Shown: piece by piece, positions 16,293 through 23,790 of the stretch
How positions within the stretch are numbered: the first letter of the stretch is position 1
Layout: each line of letters opens with the position of its first letter
Source of the DNA: an uncultured Anaerolineae bacterium
GTDB lineage: Bacteria > Chloroflexota > Anaerolineae > JACIWP01
Direction of reading: 5' to 3'
Length of the DNA: 39,436 nt
NCBI GenBank assembly: GCA_938049385.1
Contig: CALIBQ010000030.1
Location: 1 to 39,436 of the forward strand
Notes under the pieces: model-generated
Seen by the model: only the letters and a program-made list of their open reading frames with translations
The model's database searches: none
Told to the model about the DNA's origin: nothing
Translations under genes and position numbers: made by a program

Positions 16293-17654
16293 ATGATGGA
16301 TACGCGAGTGGAAGGGGATCACCTCCCGCCGCAGAACACCGAAGCCGAGGAAGCAGTCCTCGGCTCATTGTTAATTGACCCGGACGCAGTCATCAAGGTG
16401 GCGCCCATCCTGCGCGCCGACGATTTCTACCGCGTCAAAAACGGCTGGATTTACCAGGCCATTATTGACCTGCACCAGCGCAACGAGCCGGTGGACTTCC
16501 TCAGCGTCAGTGCCGAGCTGGAGCGCCGCGGACAGTTGGACGAGGTGGGCGGCCGTGCCTACCTGGCCTCGCTCTACAACACGACGCCGACCAGCCTGCA
16601 CGTGGAACATTACGCGCACATCGTGGAGCGCACGGCAGTCCTGCGCCGGCTTATCTCTGCCGCCAGCCAGATCGTCCAGATGGTGTACGAGGCCGGCGGG
16701 GATGTGGACGACATCATTGACCGCGCCGAACAGCTTATCTTCGGCGTCTCAGAGCGCCGGCTCCGCCGCGACCTGACCCCCCTGCGCCAGCTTATGGAAG
16801 AATATTTCGAGCGGCTGGATTATTTGTACCGACACCAGGGGGAAATCATCGGCATCCCCACCGGCTTCCAGCAACTGGACAAGCTCCTGGGTGGGCTTCA
16901 GCGCTCCGACCTGATCATCGTCGCCGGCCGGCCCGGCACCGGCAAAACCAGTTTCGCGCTCAGCATTGCGCGCAACGCGGCCCGCAAATTCGGCCAGCGG
17001 GTGGCCATCTTCAGCCTGGAGATGTCGGCGGAACAGCTCATCCAGCGCCTGGTCTCCATGGAGACCGGCATTGACTCCTTACGCCTGCGCCTAGGACAGC
17101 TTACCGAGGAAGAATGGCCGCTCTTTGTGGAATCCGCCGGCATCCTGGCGGAGGCGCCGATCTTCATTGACGACACGCCGGCCATCTCCCCGCTAGAGAT
17201 GCGTGCCAAGGCCCGCCGGCTCTACGCCGAACACGGTCTGGACCTCATCGTCGTGGACTATCTACAGCTCATGCGAGCGGATTTTGCCGTGCAAAACCGC
17301 GTCCAGGAAATCTCGTATATTTCCGGCGCGCTGAAAGCGCTGGCGCGCGAGCTTCAGGTACCGGTCGTGGCCCTCTCCCAGCTCTCTCGCGCCGTCGAAC
17401 AGCGCCAGGACAAGCGCCCCCAGTTGGCAGACCTGCGCGAATCGGGCTCTATCGAGCAGGACGCGGACGTGGTCATGTTCCTCTACGCCGAGGACGCCGG
17501 CGATGAGGAATCGGAGCGCAAGAACATCACCGACATCATCGTGGCCAAGCACCGCCACGGCCCAACCCGCACCATCCCGCTCTACTTCAAGAAGGAGAAC
17601 GTCAGCTTCCACGAGATTCAGATTATCGAACAGCCTTTGGATGAGTACTATTGA
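16293..17654 (+). CDS. dnaB: Replicative DNA helicase DnaB
   Basis: A 453-residue hexameric 5'-3' fork helicase. The N-terminal DnaB domain begins [19 protein letters not shown]. The RecA-like core has Walker [13 protein letters not shown] near residue 212, Walker B VVDYLQLM near 315, and the DnaB signature [24 protein letters not shown] followed by KHRHGPT. Length is normal and no intein is present. GAGGAAATAA stands before the ATG; a second ATG follows at once and may be the real start. The stop codon shares one base with the start of the DnaD-like gene (TGATG), so the two are coupled. With the following loader this forms a primosome operon. Confidence 0.97.
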   Translation: MMDTRVEGDHLPPQNTEAEEAVLGSLLIDPDAVIKVAPILRADDFYRVKNGWIYQAIIDLHQRNEPVDFLSVSAELERRGQLDEVGGRAYLASLYNTTPTSLHVEHYAHIVERTAVLRRLISAASQIVQMVYEAGGDVDDIIDRAEQLIFGVSERRLRRDLTPLRQLMEEYFERLDYLYRHQGEIIGIPTGFQQLDKLLGGLQRSDLIIVAGRPGTGKTSFALSIARNAARKFGQRVAIFSLEMSAEQLIQRLVSMETGIDSLRLRLGQLTEEEWPLFVESAGILAEAPIFIDDTPAISPLEMRAKARRLYAEHGLDLIVVDYLQLMRADFAVQNRVQEISYISGALKALARELQVPVVALSQLSRAVEQRQDKRPQLADLRESGSIEQDADVVMFLYAEDAGDEESERKNITDIIVAKHRHGPTRTIPLYFKKENVSFHEIQIIEQPLDEYY

Positions 17655-18370
17655 TGACCAAACATATGCGGGGATTTATTGGTTTCGAAGAGGATGAGGA
17701 AACCATCAGTCTGCCGGCGTCCTTCTTCCAGCACCTCCTGCCGACACTGGACGACCTGGCAGAGCTGAAGCTCACCCTGTGCCTCCTGCACCGCCGCGCA
17801 CAGGCCGGCCGCCCTGTCCTCTTTCTGCGCTCCGAGCTGGAACAAGACCCGGAACTTCACCATATCCTTGGCCTGGACGACGAGCGCGCCGGGAACGCCA
17901 TCGGATTGGCGTTGGAGCGGGCGGCGGCGCGAGGGACACTGCTGGCCCTGCGCCGTGCAAAGGGCAACGAGTGGGAAGAGGCCTATGTGCTGAACGAGCC
18001 GGCCGGCCGGCGGCTGGCTGAGGAACTGGCAGTCGGCGCGGCGGCTCCCGAGGCAGAGGAAGAACAGGCGCCGGCACCTTGGCGCCTCCAGCGCCCCAAC
18101 ATTTTCGTGCTCTACGAGCAGAACATCGGCCTGCTCCAGCCGCTGATCGCCGAGGAACTGCGCGAGGCCGAGCGGACCTACCCCATGAGCTGGATCGAAG
18201 AGGCCTTCCGCATCGCCGCCGAGCGCAACGTGCGCAACTGGCGCTACGTGCGCGCCATCCTGGAGCGCTGGGCCCAAGAGGGGAAACGGGATGAGATCAC
18301 CGGACGAGATTCTGAAGGGTATGGGCGTCGATACATCGAGGGCAAATACGGGCGCTATGTCAAGCACTGA
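17654..18370 (+). CDS. DnaD-like primosomal protein
   Basis: A 238-residue protein. An N-terminal winged-helix-like region (residues 1-115) precedes an acidic Glu-Pro-Ala linker near residues 125-140. A C-terminal DnaD/DnaB_2 domain follows, with NIFVLYEQNIGLLQPLIAEELREAERTYP and the end motif NWRYVRAILERWAQEG, then a basic RRYIEGKYGRYVKH tail. In Bacillus, DnaD helps remodel DNA and load the helicase. The ATG overlaps the dnaB stop by one base. The gene overlaps the predicted loader start by 14 bases. The position between dnaB and a DnaC/DnaI-type ATPase supports a role in helicase loading. Confidence 0.9.
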   Translation: MTKHMRGFIGFEEDEETISLPASFFQHLLPTLDDLAELKLTLCLLHRRAQAGRPVLFLRSELEQDPELHHILGLDDERAGNAIGLALERAAARGTLLALRRAKGNEWEEAYVLNEPAGRRLAEELAVGAAAPEAEEEQAPAPWRLQRPNIFVLYEQNIGLLQPLIAEELREAERTYPMSWIEEAFRIAAERNVRNWRYVRAILERWAQEGKRDEITGRDSEGYGRRYIEGKYGRYVKH

Positions 18371-19703
18371 GCGGCGCCGGCAGGAGCCGGTATGCCCCAT
18401 CTGCAAAGGCGTCGGCTACGTCACCCTCGACGTGCCCGTTGATCACCCTGATTTCGGCAAACTGATACCCTGCCAGTGCAAGCGCAAAGAACTGGAGGAA
18501 AAGCGACGCGCCGAGCTTCGCCGCATGAGCAACCTGGGCGAGCTGGAGCGCATGACCTTTGATACCTTCCTGCCGGAGGGGCTGGGCCTGACGGAGGAAA
18601 AGCGCCGCAACCTGCGCGCCGCCTACGAGGCCGCCCGCGAGTTCGCCCGCAGTCCCCAGGGCTGGCTGATCCTCATGGGTGGATATGGCTGTGGCAAGAC
18701 GCATCTGGCCGCGGCCATCGCCAACGAGGTCATCGCCCGGGGAGAGCCGGCGCTCTTCGTCATCGTCCCCGACCTGCTCGACCACTTACGCGCCACCTTT
18801 GCGCCCAACAGCCCGGTCACCTTTGACGAGCGCTTTGAGCTGGTGCGCTCCGCCCCCCTGCTCATCCTGGACGACCTCGGCACCCAGGCCAGCACACCCT
18901 GGGCACAGGAAAAGCTCTTCCAGATTTTGAACTACCGCTATAACCATCGACTCCCCACAGTCATCACCTCCAACTGCCAGCTCGAGGACCTGGAGCCGCG
19001 CATCCGCTCGCGCATGACGGATGCCGATTTCGCCCGCATCGTGCCCATCCTGGCCGGCGATTTCCGCCAATCCGGCCAGACCCTCAGCGAGGCGCTACAC
19101 ACCAACCTCAACAGCTTGGTCCAGGTGGCGGAGATGACCTTCGAGAGCTTCAGCACCCGCGACCATGAGCTGACCCGCGAAGAGCGCGAGAACCTGATCA
19201 ACGCCCTCGCCCTGGCGCGCTCCTACGCCGAACAGCCGGACGGCTGGCTGGTCTTTTTCGGCGACCACGGCACGGGCAAGACCCATCTGGCGGCCGCCAT
19301 CGCCAACGAGCAGGTGCGGCGCGGCCGGCCGGCGGTCTTCGTCACCGTGCCCGATTTGCTGGACTATCTGCGCGCTGCCTTCGGCCCCAGCAGTCAGGTC
19401 TCCTTCGATAAGCGCTTCGAAGAGGTGCGGCGCGCCCCCTTCCTGGTGCTGGATGACCTAGGGCTGGAAAGCGCCACCCCCTGGGCGCGCGAGAAGCTCT
19501 ATCAGCTTATCAACTACCGCTTCAACATGCGCCTGCCCACGGTCTTCACCATGGCACAGCGCCTGGATGACTTGGACCCACGCCTGCGGGCGCGCATGCT
19601 GGTGCAGACGCGCTGTACCGTCTTCGCCCTGCTGGTGCCCATGTACACCGGCGGTGGGACGGTCCACCGCGCCCGCCGGCCGCGCGCTACCAGCTCCCGC
19701 TGA
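18357..19703 (+). CDS. DnaC/DnaI-type helicase loader with two AAA+ domains
   Basis: A 448-residue protein, almost twice the normal DnaC or DnaI length. Residues 13-41 form a zinc finger (CPICKG, then CQCK). The first AAA+ unit has GGYGCGKT (108-115), LLILDDLG (168-175), TSN (204-206) and RIRSRM. A second, clearly homologous unit begins at TFESF (261) and has GDHGTGKT (302-309), FLVLDDLG (362-369) and RLRARM. The second copy lacks the TSN sensor (it reads TMAQ). Both Walker A and B motifs are intact. The duplication covers everything after the zinc finger. An in-frame ATG at 18291 with a fair ribosome site is an alternative start. It is the last gene of the primosome unit. Whether one or both domains hydrolyse ATP is not known. 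Confidence 0.9.
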   Translation: MSSTERRRQEPVCPICKGVGYVTLDVPVDHPDFGKLIPCQCKRKELEEKRRAELRRMSNLGELERMTFDTFLPEGLGLTEEKRRNLRAAYEAAREFARSPQGWLILMGGYGCGKTHLAAAIANEVIARGEPALFVIVPDLLDHLRATFAPNSPVTFDERFELVRSAPLLILDDLGTQASTPWAQEKLFQILNYRYNHRLPTVITSNCQLEDLEPRIRSRMTDADFARIVPILAGDFRQSGQTLSEALHTNLNSLVQVAEMTFESFSTRDHELTREERENLINALALARSYAEQPDGWLVFFGDHGTGKTHLAAAIANEQVRRGRPAVFVTVPDLLDYLRAAFGPSSQVSFDKRFEEVRRAPFLVLDDLGLESATPWAREKLYQLINYRFNMRLPTVFTMAQRLDDLDPRLRARMLVQTRCTVFALLVPMYTGGGTVHRARRPRATSSR

Positions 19704-19713
19704 AAGACGCGCC

Positions 19714-20847
19714 ATGTCTGTCCGTGACCTCGTCGTCACCCTGGCTTCGCGAATCCTGTCCGCCTTCTGGCCGGCCGGCAGTCCCCCGCCGCTGTCGGAT
19801 GCTCCCCGCATCCTTGTGCTGAAGCCCTGCTGTCTGGGCGATGTGCTGATGGCCACCGCTGTCGTGGAGGCACTGCGCCGGCACTGGCCTGAGGCGCCGA
19901 TCGATTTCGCGGTGGGAAAGTGGTCGCGGCCGGCTGTGGAACATCATCCCCACATCCGGCGTCTGATAGACTGCGGACGCGTGGGCGAAGGCGCCTATTC
20001 CTGGCGGGAGTGGCTGGGATTGGCGCGCCGCATGCGCGCCGGCCGATATGACCTGTGCCTGGTGCTGGATCGCTCGCCGTTGATGGCGCTCCTGCCGGCC
20101 CTGGCCGGCGTGCCCTGGCGCGTGGGGCTGGACAGCGCCGGCCGCGGCATCGGCCTCACCCGGCGCGTGCCCGTCGAGGGTATCATGCACGAGGTAGACC
20201 TGTACCTGGCCTGCGTGCGGGCATTGGGCATTCCGACCGAGGGAATTCGCCCTACTTTTTACCCGACGCCGGCCTCCCGCCAGCGGGTCCAAGAACTGCT
20301 CCCCGCAGATCGCCCTTTGGCGGTCATCCATCCCGCCGGCGGACAGAACCCGGGCATGGCCCTCTCGGCCAAGCGCTGGCCGGCACCGCGCTTTGCGGAG
20401 ATCGCCCGCCGGCTGGTGCAGGAGCGCGGCGCATCCGTCTTCATCGTTGGTAGCCCTGGCGACCGCGAGCTGGCGGAGGAGGTGCGGCGCCTGGCCGGCG
20501 AGACAGAGCATGTGCATAACCTGGCCGGCGAGCTTTCCTTCGATGAGCTGGGCGCCCTGCTGGAACATGCGGCCCTATTCCTCGGCAACGACACCGGTGC
20601 CATGCACCTGGCGGCGGCAGTGGGCACGCCCACGGTCGCGGTATTTGGGCCGTCGGACCCGCGCCGCTATGGTCCCTACGGCGCCGGCCATCGGGCCGTC
20701 TGGAACCCGCCCGACTGCGCCCCCTGCTTCGATCGCGGCCGCTGGAACACGGCCTGTCAGCGTTTCCGCTGTATCGAGGCCGTGAGCGTGGAGGATGTCT
20801 GGCAAGCGGTGGCGCGAGTTTGGCCGGCATCCAAGCTTATGCTATAA
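19714..20847 (+). CDS. Glycosyltransferase family 9 (heptosyltransferase-like)
   Basis: A 377-residue GT-B fold enzyme of family GT9. Near the N-terminus ILVLKPCCLGDVLMATAVVEAL is the usual acceptor-side motif. The C-terminal half has HPAGGQNPG and GNDTGAMHLAAAVGTPTVAVFGPSDPRRYGP, the nucleotide-sugar site. The family transfers ADP-heptose to lipopolysaccharide in Gram-negatives, but members in organisms without LPS have other, unknown acceptors. The ATG at 19714 is ten bases after the loader stop with only a weak purine tract before it. It may be read from the same transcript as the replication genes or begin the envelope block. Closing residues CAPCFDRGRWNTACQRFRC are typical of the family tail. 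Confidence 0.92.
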   Translation: MSVRDLVVTLASRILSAFWPAGSPPPLSDAPRILVLKPCCLGDVLMATAVVEALRRHWPEAPIDFAVGKWSRPAVEHHPHIRRLIDCGRVGEGAYSWREWLGLARRMRAGRYDLCLVLDRSPLMALLPALAGVPWRVGLDSAGRGIGLTRRVPVEGIMHEVDLYLACVRALGIPTEGIRPTFYPTPASRQRVQELLPADRPLAVIHPAGGQNPGMALSAKRWPAPRFAEIARRLVQERGASVFIVGSPGDRELAEEVRRLAGETEHVHNLAGELSFDELGALLEHAALFLGNDTGAMHLAAAVGTPTVAVFGPSDPRRYGPYGAGHRAVWNPPDCAPCFDRGRWNTACQRFRCIEAVSVEDVWQAVARVWPASKLML

Positions 20848-20848
20848 T
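20820..20848 (+). promoter_or_regulatory. Predicted promoter of the SH3 lipoprotein gene
   Basis: TTGGCC at 20820-20825, a 17-base spacer and a perfect TATAAT at 20843-20848, overlapping the last codons of the GT9 gene. The next start codon is 89 bases downstream. Confidence 0.55.
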
Positions 20849-20936
20849 AAGCGTTGTTTTGAGCCTGGCACAGCAGTTTCGCGAACCCTGTGCCCTGCTG
20901 TATTCGTCATCCCAATTCCGTTGAGGTGAGGTAACC

Positions 20937-21860
20937 ATGCGAAACCGCTCGAGCATTATCCTGCTGGTCGCGATGCTGGCTCTGCTGGTGACCATGGGCT
21001 GTTCGGTCAGCCAGCTCGTGGGGAAGCGTCCCCCTACTCCCACCCCGACCTTTACCAAAACCCCGAAACCCACGTTCACGCCGACGCCGGTATATACTCC
21101 TACCCCGGTCCCGACCAACACGCCGGTGCCGACCGATACGCCGGCCGTGACCCCGACGCCTACGGACACACCCCAACCTACGCCGACGCCTATGCCGCAG
21201 GCCATCGTCAAGCTGGCCGATCTGAACTACCGCGCCGGCCCCAGCACCTCCTATGCATCTCTCGGCAGGCTGTCCATAGGCTACGTGCTGGAGGTGCGCA
21301 AGCGCACCGCCGATTCCGCCTGGCTGAGGGTCTGCTGTCTCAATAACCAGGAGGGCTGGGTGGCGTCCCAGTATGTGGACCTGAGCGTGCCGATGGATGC
21401 TGTTCCCATTGACGAGACGGTGCCGCCCACGCCGACGCCGCGGCCGCGCCCACCGACCAACACGCCGGCGCCAACGCTTCCGCCTGCGCCCACCAACACA
21501 CCCGCCCCACAGTTCGCATTCAGCTATGTGCAGGGCAGTATGGCGGCCGCGCCGAACTGCGGCACCGTATACTTCAAGGGCAAGGTGGTGGATGCCGCCG
21601 GCAACCCCATGAACGGCGTTACTGTGGAGCTCGAATTCTTCGGCAACCGGGTCTACCGCGTTTCCGGTGAAGGGGAAGGGCCGGGCGAGTGGGGATTCGC
21701 GCCCCTCTCTATGGAAATGTACAAGACGCGCATCCCGTTCCACATCCGCTTGGTTCAGAGCGCATCCAACCCACAACAGCTTTCCAACATCGTAACCATC
21801 GATTTCGAGGACTGCGCCAAAGCCGGCCAATTCACCAACATCACGTTCCGGAAGAATTAG
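20937..21860 (+). CDS. SH3-domain lipoprotein with Pro-Thr linkers
   Basis: A 307-residue predicted lipoprotein. The signal ends in the lipobox LVTMGC (Cys22). Residues 32-88 are a low-complexity Pro-Thr linker. Residues 90-150 form a bacterial SH3 domain (VKLADLNYRAGPSTSYASLGRL, then WLRVCCLNNQEGWVASQYVDL). A second Pro-Thr linker follows, and the last 110 residues are a carboxypeptidase-regulatory-like beta domain (GTVYFKGKVVDAAGNPMNGVTVELEFFG). Such SH3 domains usually bind cell-wall or surface peptides. GAGGTGAGG stands before the ATG. The protein is probably surface-exposed; the ligand is unknown. Next comes a long hairpin and a glycoside hydrolase gene. Confidence 0.88.
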   Translation: MRNRSSIILLVAMLALLVTMGCSVSQLVGKRPPTPTPTFTKTPKPTFTPTPVYTPTPVPTNTPVPTDTPAVTPTPTDTPQPTPTPMPQAIVKLADLNYRAGPSTSYASLGRLSIGYVLEVRKRTADSAWLRVCCLNNQEGWVASQYVDLSVPMDAVPIDETVPPTPTPRPRPPTNTPAPTLPPAPTNTPAPQFAFSYVQGSMAAAPNCGTVYFKGKVVDAAGNPMNGVTVELEFFGNRVYRVSGEGEGPGEWGFAPLSMEMYKTRIPFHIRLVQSASNPQQLSNIVTIDFEDCAKAGQFTNITFRKN

Positions 21861-21905
21861 CATCACCCGAGCGCATGCCGGCATGACATTTCAGACAGCA
21901 TAACC

Positions 21906-21963
21906 GCAGAAACGTGTGATCCGCAATCGGGGTCAGGAGGTCCCATGGATCACACGTTTCTGC
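21906..21963. repeat. 17-bp perfect inverted repeat
   Basis: The arm at 21906-21922 (GCAGAAACGTGTGATCC) is repeated perfectly inverted at 21947-21963, around a 24-base loop. The loop carries AGGAGG four bases before an ATG. No T-run follows, so it is not a typical terminator. It lies between the SH3 lipoprotein and the glycoside hydrolase and may be a REP-like element or an mRNA stabiliser. Confidence 0.85.
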
Positions 21964-21990
21964 TCTGGCGCTTGATGGAGCACACCCTGT

Positions 21991-23790
21991 ATGCAAGTGC
22001 GAAGATGCGGAAGCCGCCGCTCTCTTACTGTCGCCTGGATGATCGCCGCCGGCATTCTGCTGGGGTCTCTCATTCTCCCATCCCATGCCCTGGGACCCGG
22101 GCAAACTTTGTCCCTACTGCCGGATGACGGCTCCTTACTCAGCAGGTGGCTCTTCTCCATCACCGGGGAGACAGAGCCGCTTCCCCAGGCCAAGGCCCTG
22201 CTCCAGCTCGCCTTCGACCTGTTTCGCCCCCATCCGCAGACGGCCGACTACGTGCCGGCGGCGCACGCCGGCCTCAACCCCTTCGGTGTCAACACCTTCC
22301 TGGAGCAGGAGGCCGACCCCGCCAAGCGTGAGCTGGCGGTGCGCATGATTGCCGAGGCCGGCTTCCATTGGATACGCCAGGAGTTTCCCTGGGAAGATAT
22401 CGAAATCCACGGCAAAGGCGATTTCGAGGACCGCCGGCACCAACCCCACCGCTCCGCCTGGGAGAAGTATGATCACATCGTCTCGCTGGCAGAGAAGTAC
22501 GGGCTGGAGCTGATCGTGCGGCTGGGGAATCCGCCGGCATGGAGCCGGGCCGAGGGCGACGCGGCCGGCTCCTTCGCCCCGCCGGACAACTTCGAAGATT
22601 TCGGCGATTTCGTCGAGGCGGTGGTGCGCCGCTACAAGGGCCGCGTGCGCTACTACCAGATATGGAACGAGCCGAATATCTACCCCGAATGGGGCGAACG
22701 GCCGGTGGACCCCAAAGGCTACGTCGAACTGCTAAAGATTGCCTACACCCGCGCCAAAGCAGTGGACCCCGACGCAGTCATCATCTGCGGCGCGCTGGCC
22801 TCGACCATCGAGCTGGACTACCGCAACCTGAACGATTTCGCCTTTTTACAGCAGATGTATGATGCCGGCGCCGCCCCATACTTCGACGTGCTGGCCATAC
22901 AGGGCTACGGCCTCTGGTCCGGCCCCACAGACCGCCGCCTCCAGCCGCGCGTTATCAACTTCTCCCGTCCGCTCTACATCCGTGACATCATGGTGAAGAA
23001 CGGCGACGCCCACAAGCCCATCTGGATATCCGAGATGAACTGGAACGCCGCGCCCGATGCGCTCCCCGAGAAGCCTTTCGGGCAGGTGACGCCCGAGACG
23101 CAGGCCCGCTATGTCCTGTTGGCCTACGAGCGCATCCAGCGGGAGTGGCCCTGGCTGGGGGTCGCCAACGTCTGGTTCTTCAAGCGCGCCACTGACCAGG
23201 AAGTCAACCAGCCCATGTACTATTTCCGCATGGTGGAGCCGGACTTCACCCCCTTGCCGCTGTACGAAGCGGTAAAATCCTATACCCGACAGGAGCCGGC
23301 CCTATACCGAGGATACCATCAGGAGGACCACTGGGCACTGCGCTACCGAGGCGCCTGGCAGGCCGCCCGCGATGGCCGCGCCGTGCTGGGGGCCTACTGC
23401 TGGAGCGATGAGGCCGGCGCCGCCGTGACCTTCCGCTTCGAGGGGCGGGAGCTGACGCTGATTGCCCCGCGTGGGCCGGCCTTCGGGACTTTGCGTCTGC
23501 GCGTGGACGGCGCGCCGGCGCAGGGAATCGCCCTGACGGCGCCGGCGGAGCAGTTCGGACAGGCCGTTTGGCGGAAGAGCTGGCTGACCCGCGGCCCCCA
23601 TACCGTGGAAATCGAGGTCGCCGGCGGACGCGGCGCGCTGGACGGCATCATCATCCGGCCCTGGCCGGCCTGGACGCCTTGGCTTATCCTAGCCATCATC
23701 CTGGTCCTCATTGGACTGGCCGTGGCCGTGTACGTCCTCATGGGCCGGCGCGGTGTGCGCCTGCGGGAGGGCCGGCGTGTGCGCCGCTGA
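21991..23790 (+). CDS. Membrane-anchored glycoside hydrolase (clan-A TIM barrel)
   Basis: A 599-residue exported enzyme. Residues 11-34 are a signal sequence. The barrel (about 95-420) has GFHWIRQEFPWEDIE, IVRLGNPPAWS, WNEPN with the likely acid/base Glu227, and WISEMNW with the likely nucleophile Glu348, resembling GH39/GH5-type enzymes. A beta domain (about 445-555) follows with FRFEGRELTLIAPRGPAFGTLRLRVDG. A C-terminal transmembrane helix (about 565-587) and a basic tail anchor it to the membrane. The substrate is unknown; a surface glycan made by the neighbouring glycosyltransferases is plausible. The start ATG has only a weak GGAG. The 3' end overlaps the GT39-like gene by 14 bases. Confidence 0.88.
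   Translation: MQVRRCGSRRSLTVAWMIAAGILLGSLILPSHALGPGQTLSLLPDDGSLLSRWLFSITGETEPLPQAKALLQLAFDLFRPHPQTADYVPAAHAGLNPFGVNTFLEQEADPAKRELAVRMIAEAGFHWIRQEFPWEDIEIHGKGDFEDRRHQPHRSAWEKYDHIVSLAEKYGLELIVRLGNPPAWSRAEGDAAGSFAPPDNFEDFGDFVEAVVRRYKGRVRYYQIWNEPNIYPEWGERPVDPKGYVELLKIAYTRAKAVDPDAVIICGALASTIELDYRNLNDFAFLQQMYDAGAAPYFDVLAIQGYGLWSGPTDRRLQPRVINFSRPLYIRDIMVKNGDAHKPIWISEMNWNAAPDALPEKPFGQVTPETQARYVLLAYERIQREWPWLGVANVWFFKRATDQEVNQPMYYFRMVEPDFTPLPLYEAVKSYTRQEPALYRGYHQEDHWALRYRGAWQAARDGRAVLGAYCWSDEAGAAVTFRFEGRELTLIAPRGPAFGTLRLRVDGAPAQGIALTAPAEQFGQAVWRKSWLTRGPHTVEIEVAGGRGALDGIIIRPWPAWTPWLILAIILVLIGLAVAVYVLMGRRGVRLREGRRVRR

Noticed and set aside
21945-22127. A 60-codon frame starting in the loop of the 17-bp hairpin behind AGGAGG
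   Set aside because: It overlaps the signal peptide of the glycoside hydrolase in another frame and resembles no protein. Kept only as a possible translational effect of the hairpin.
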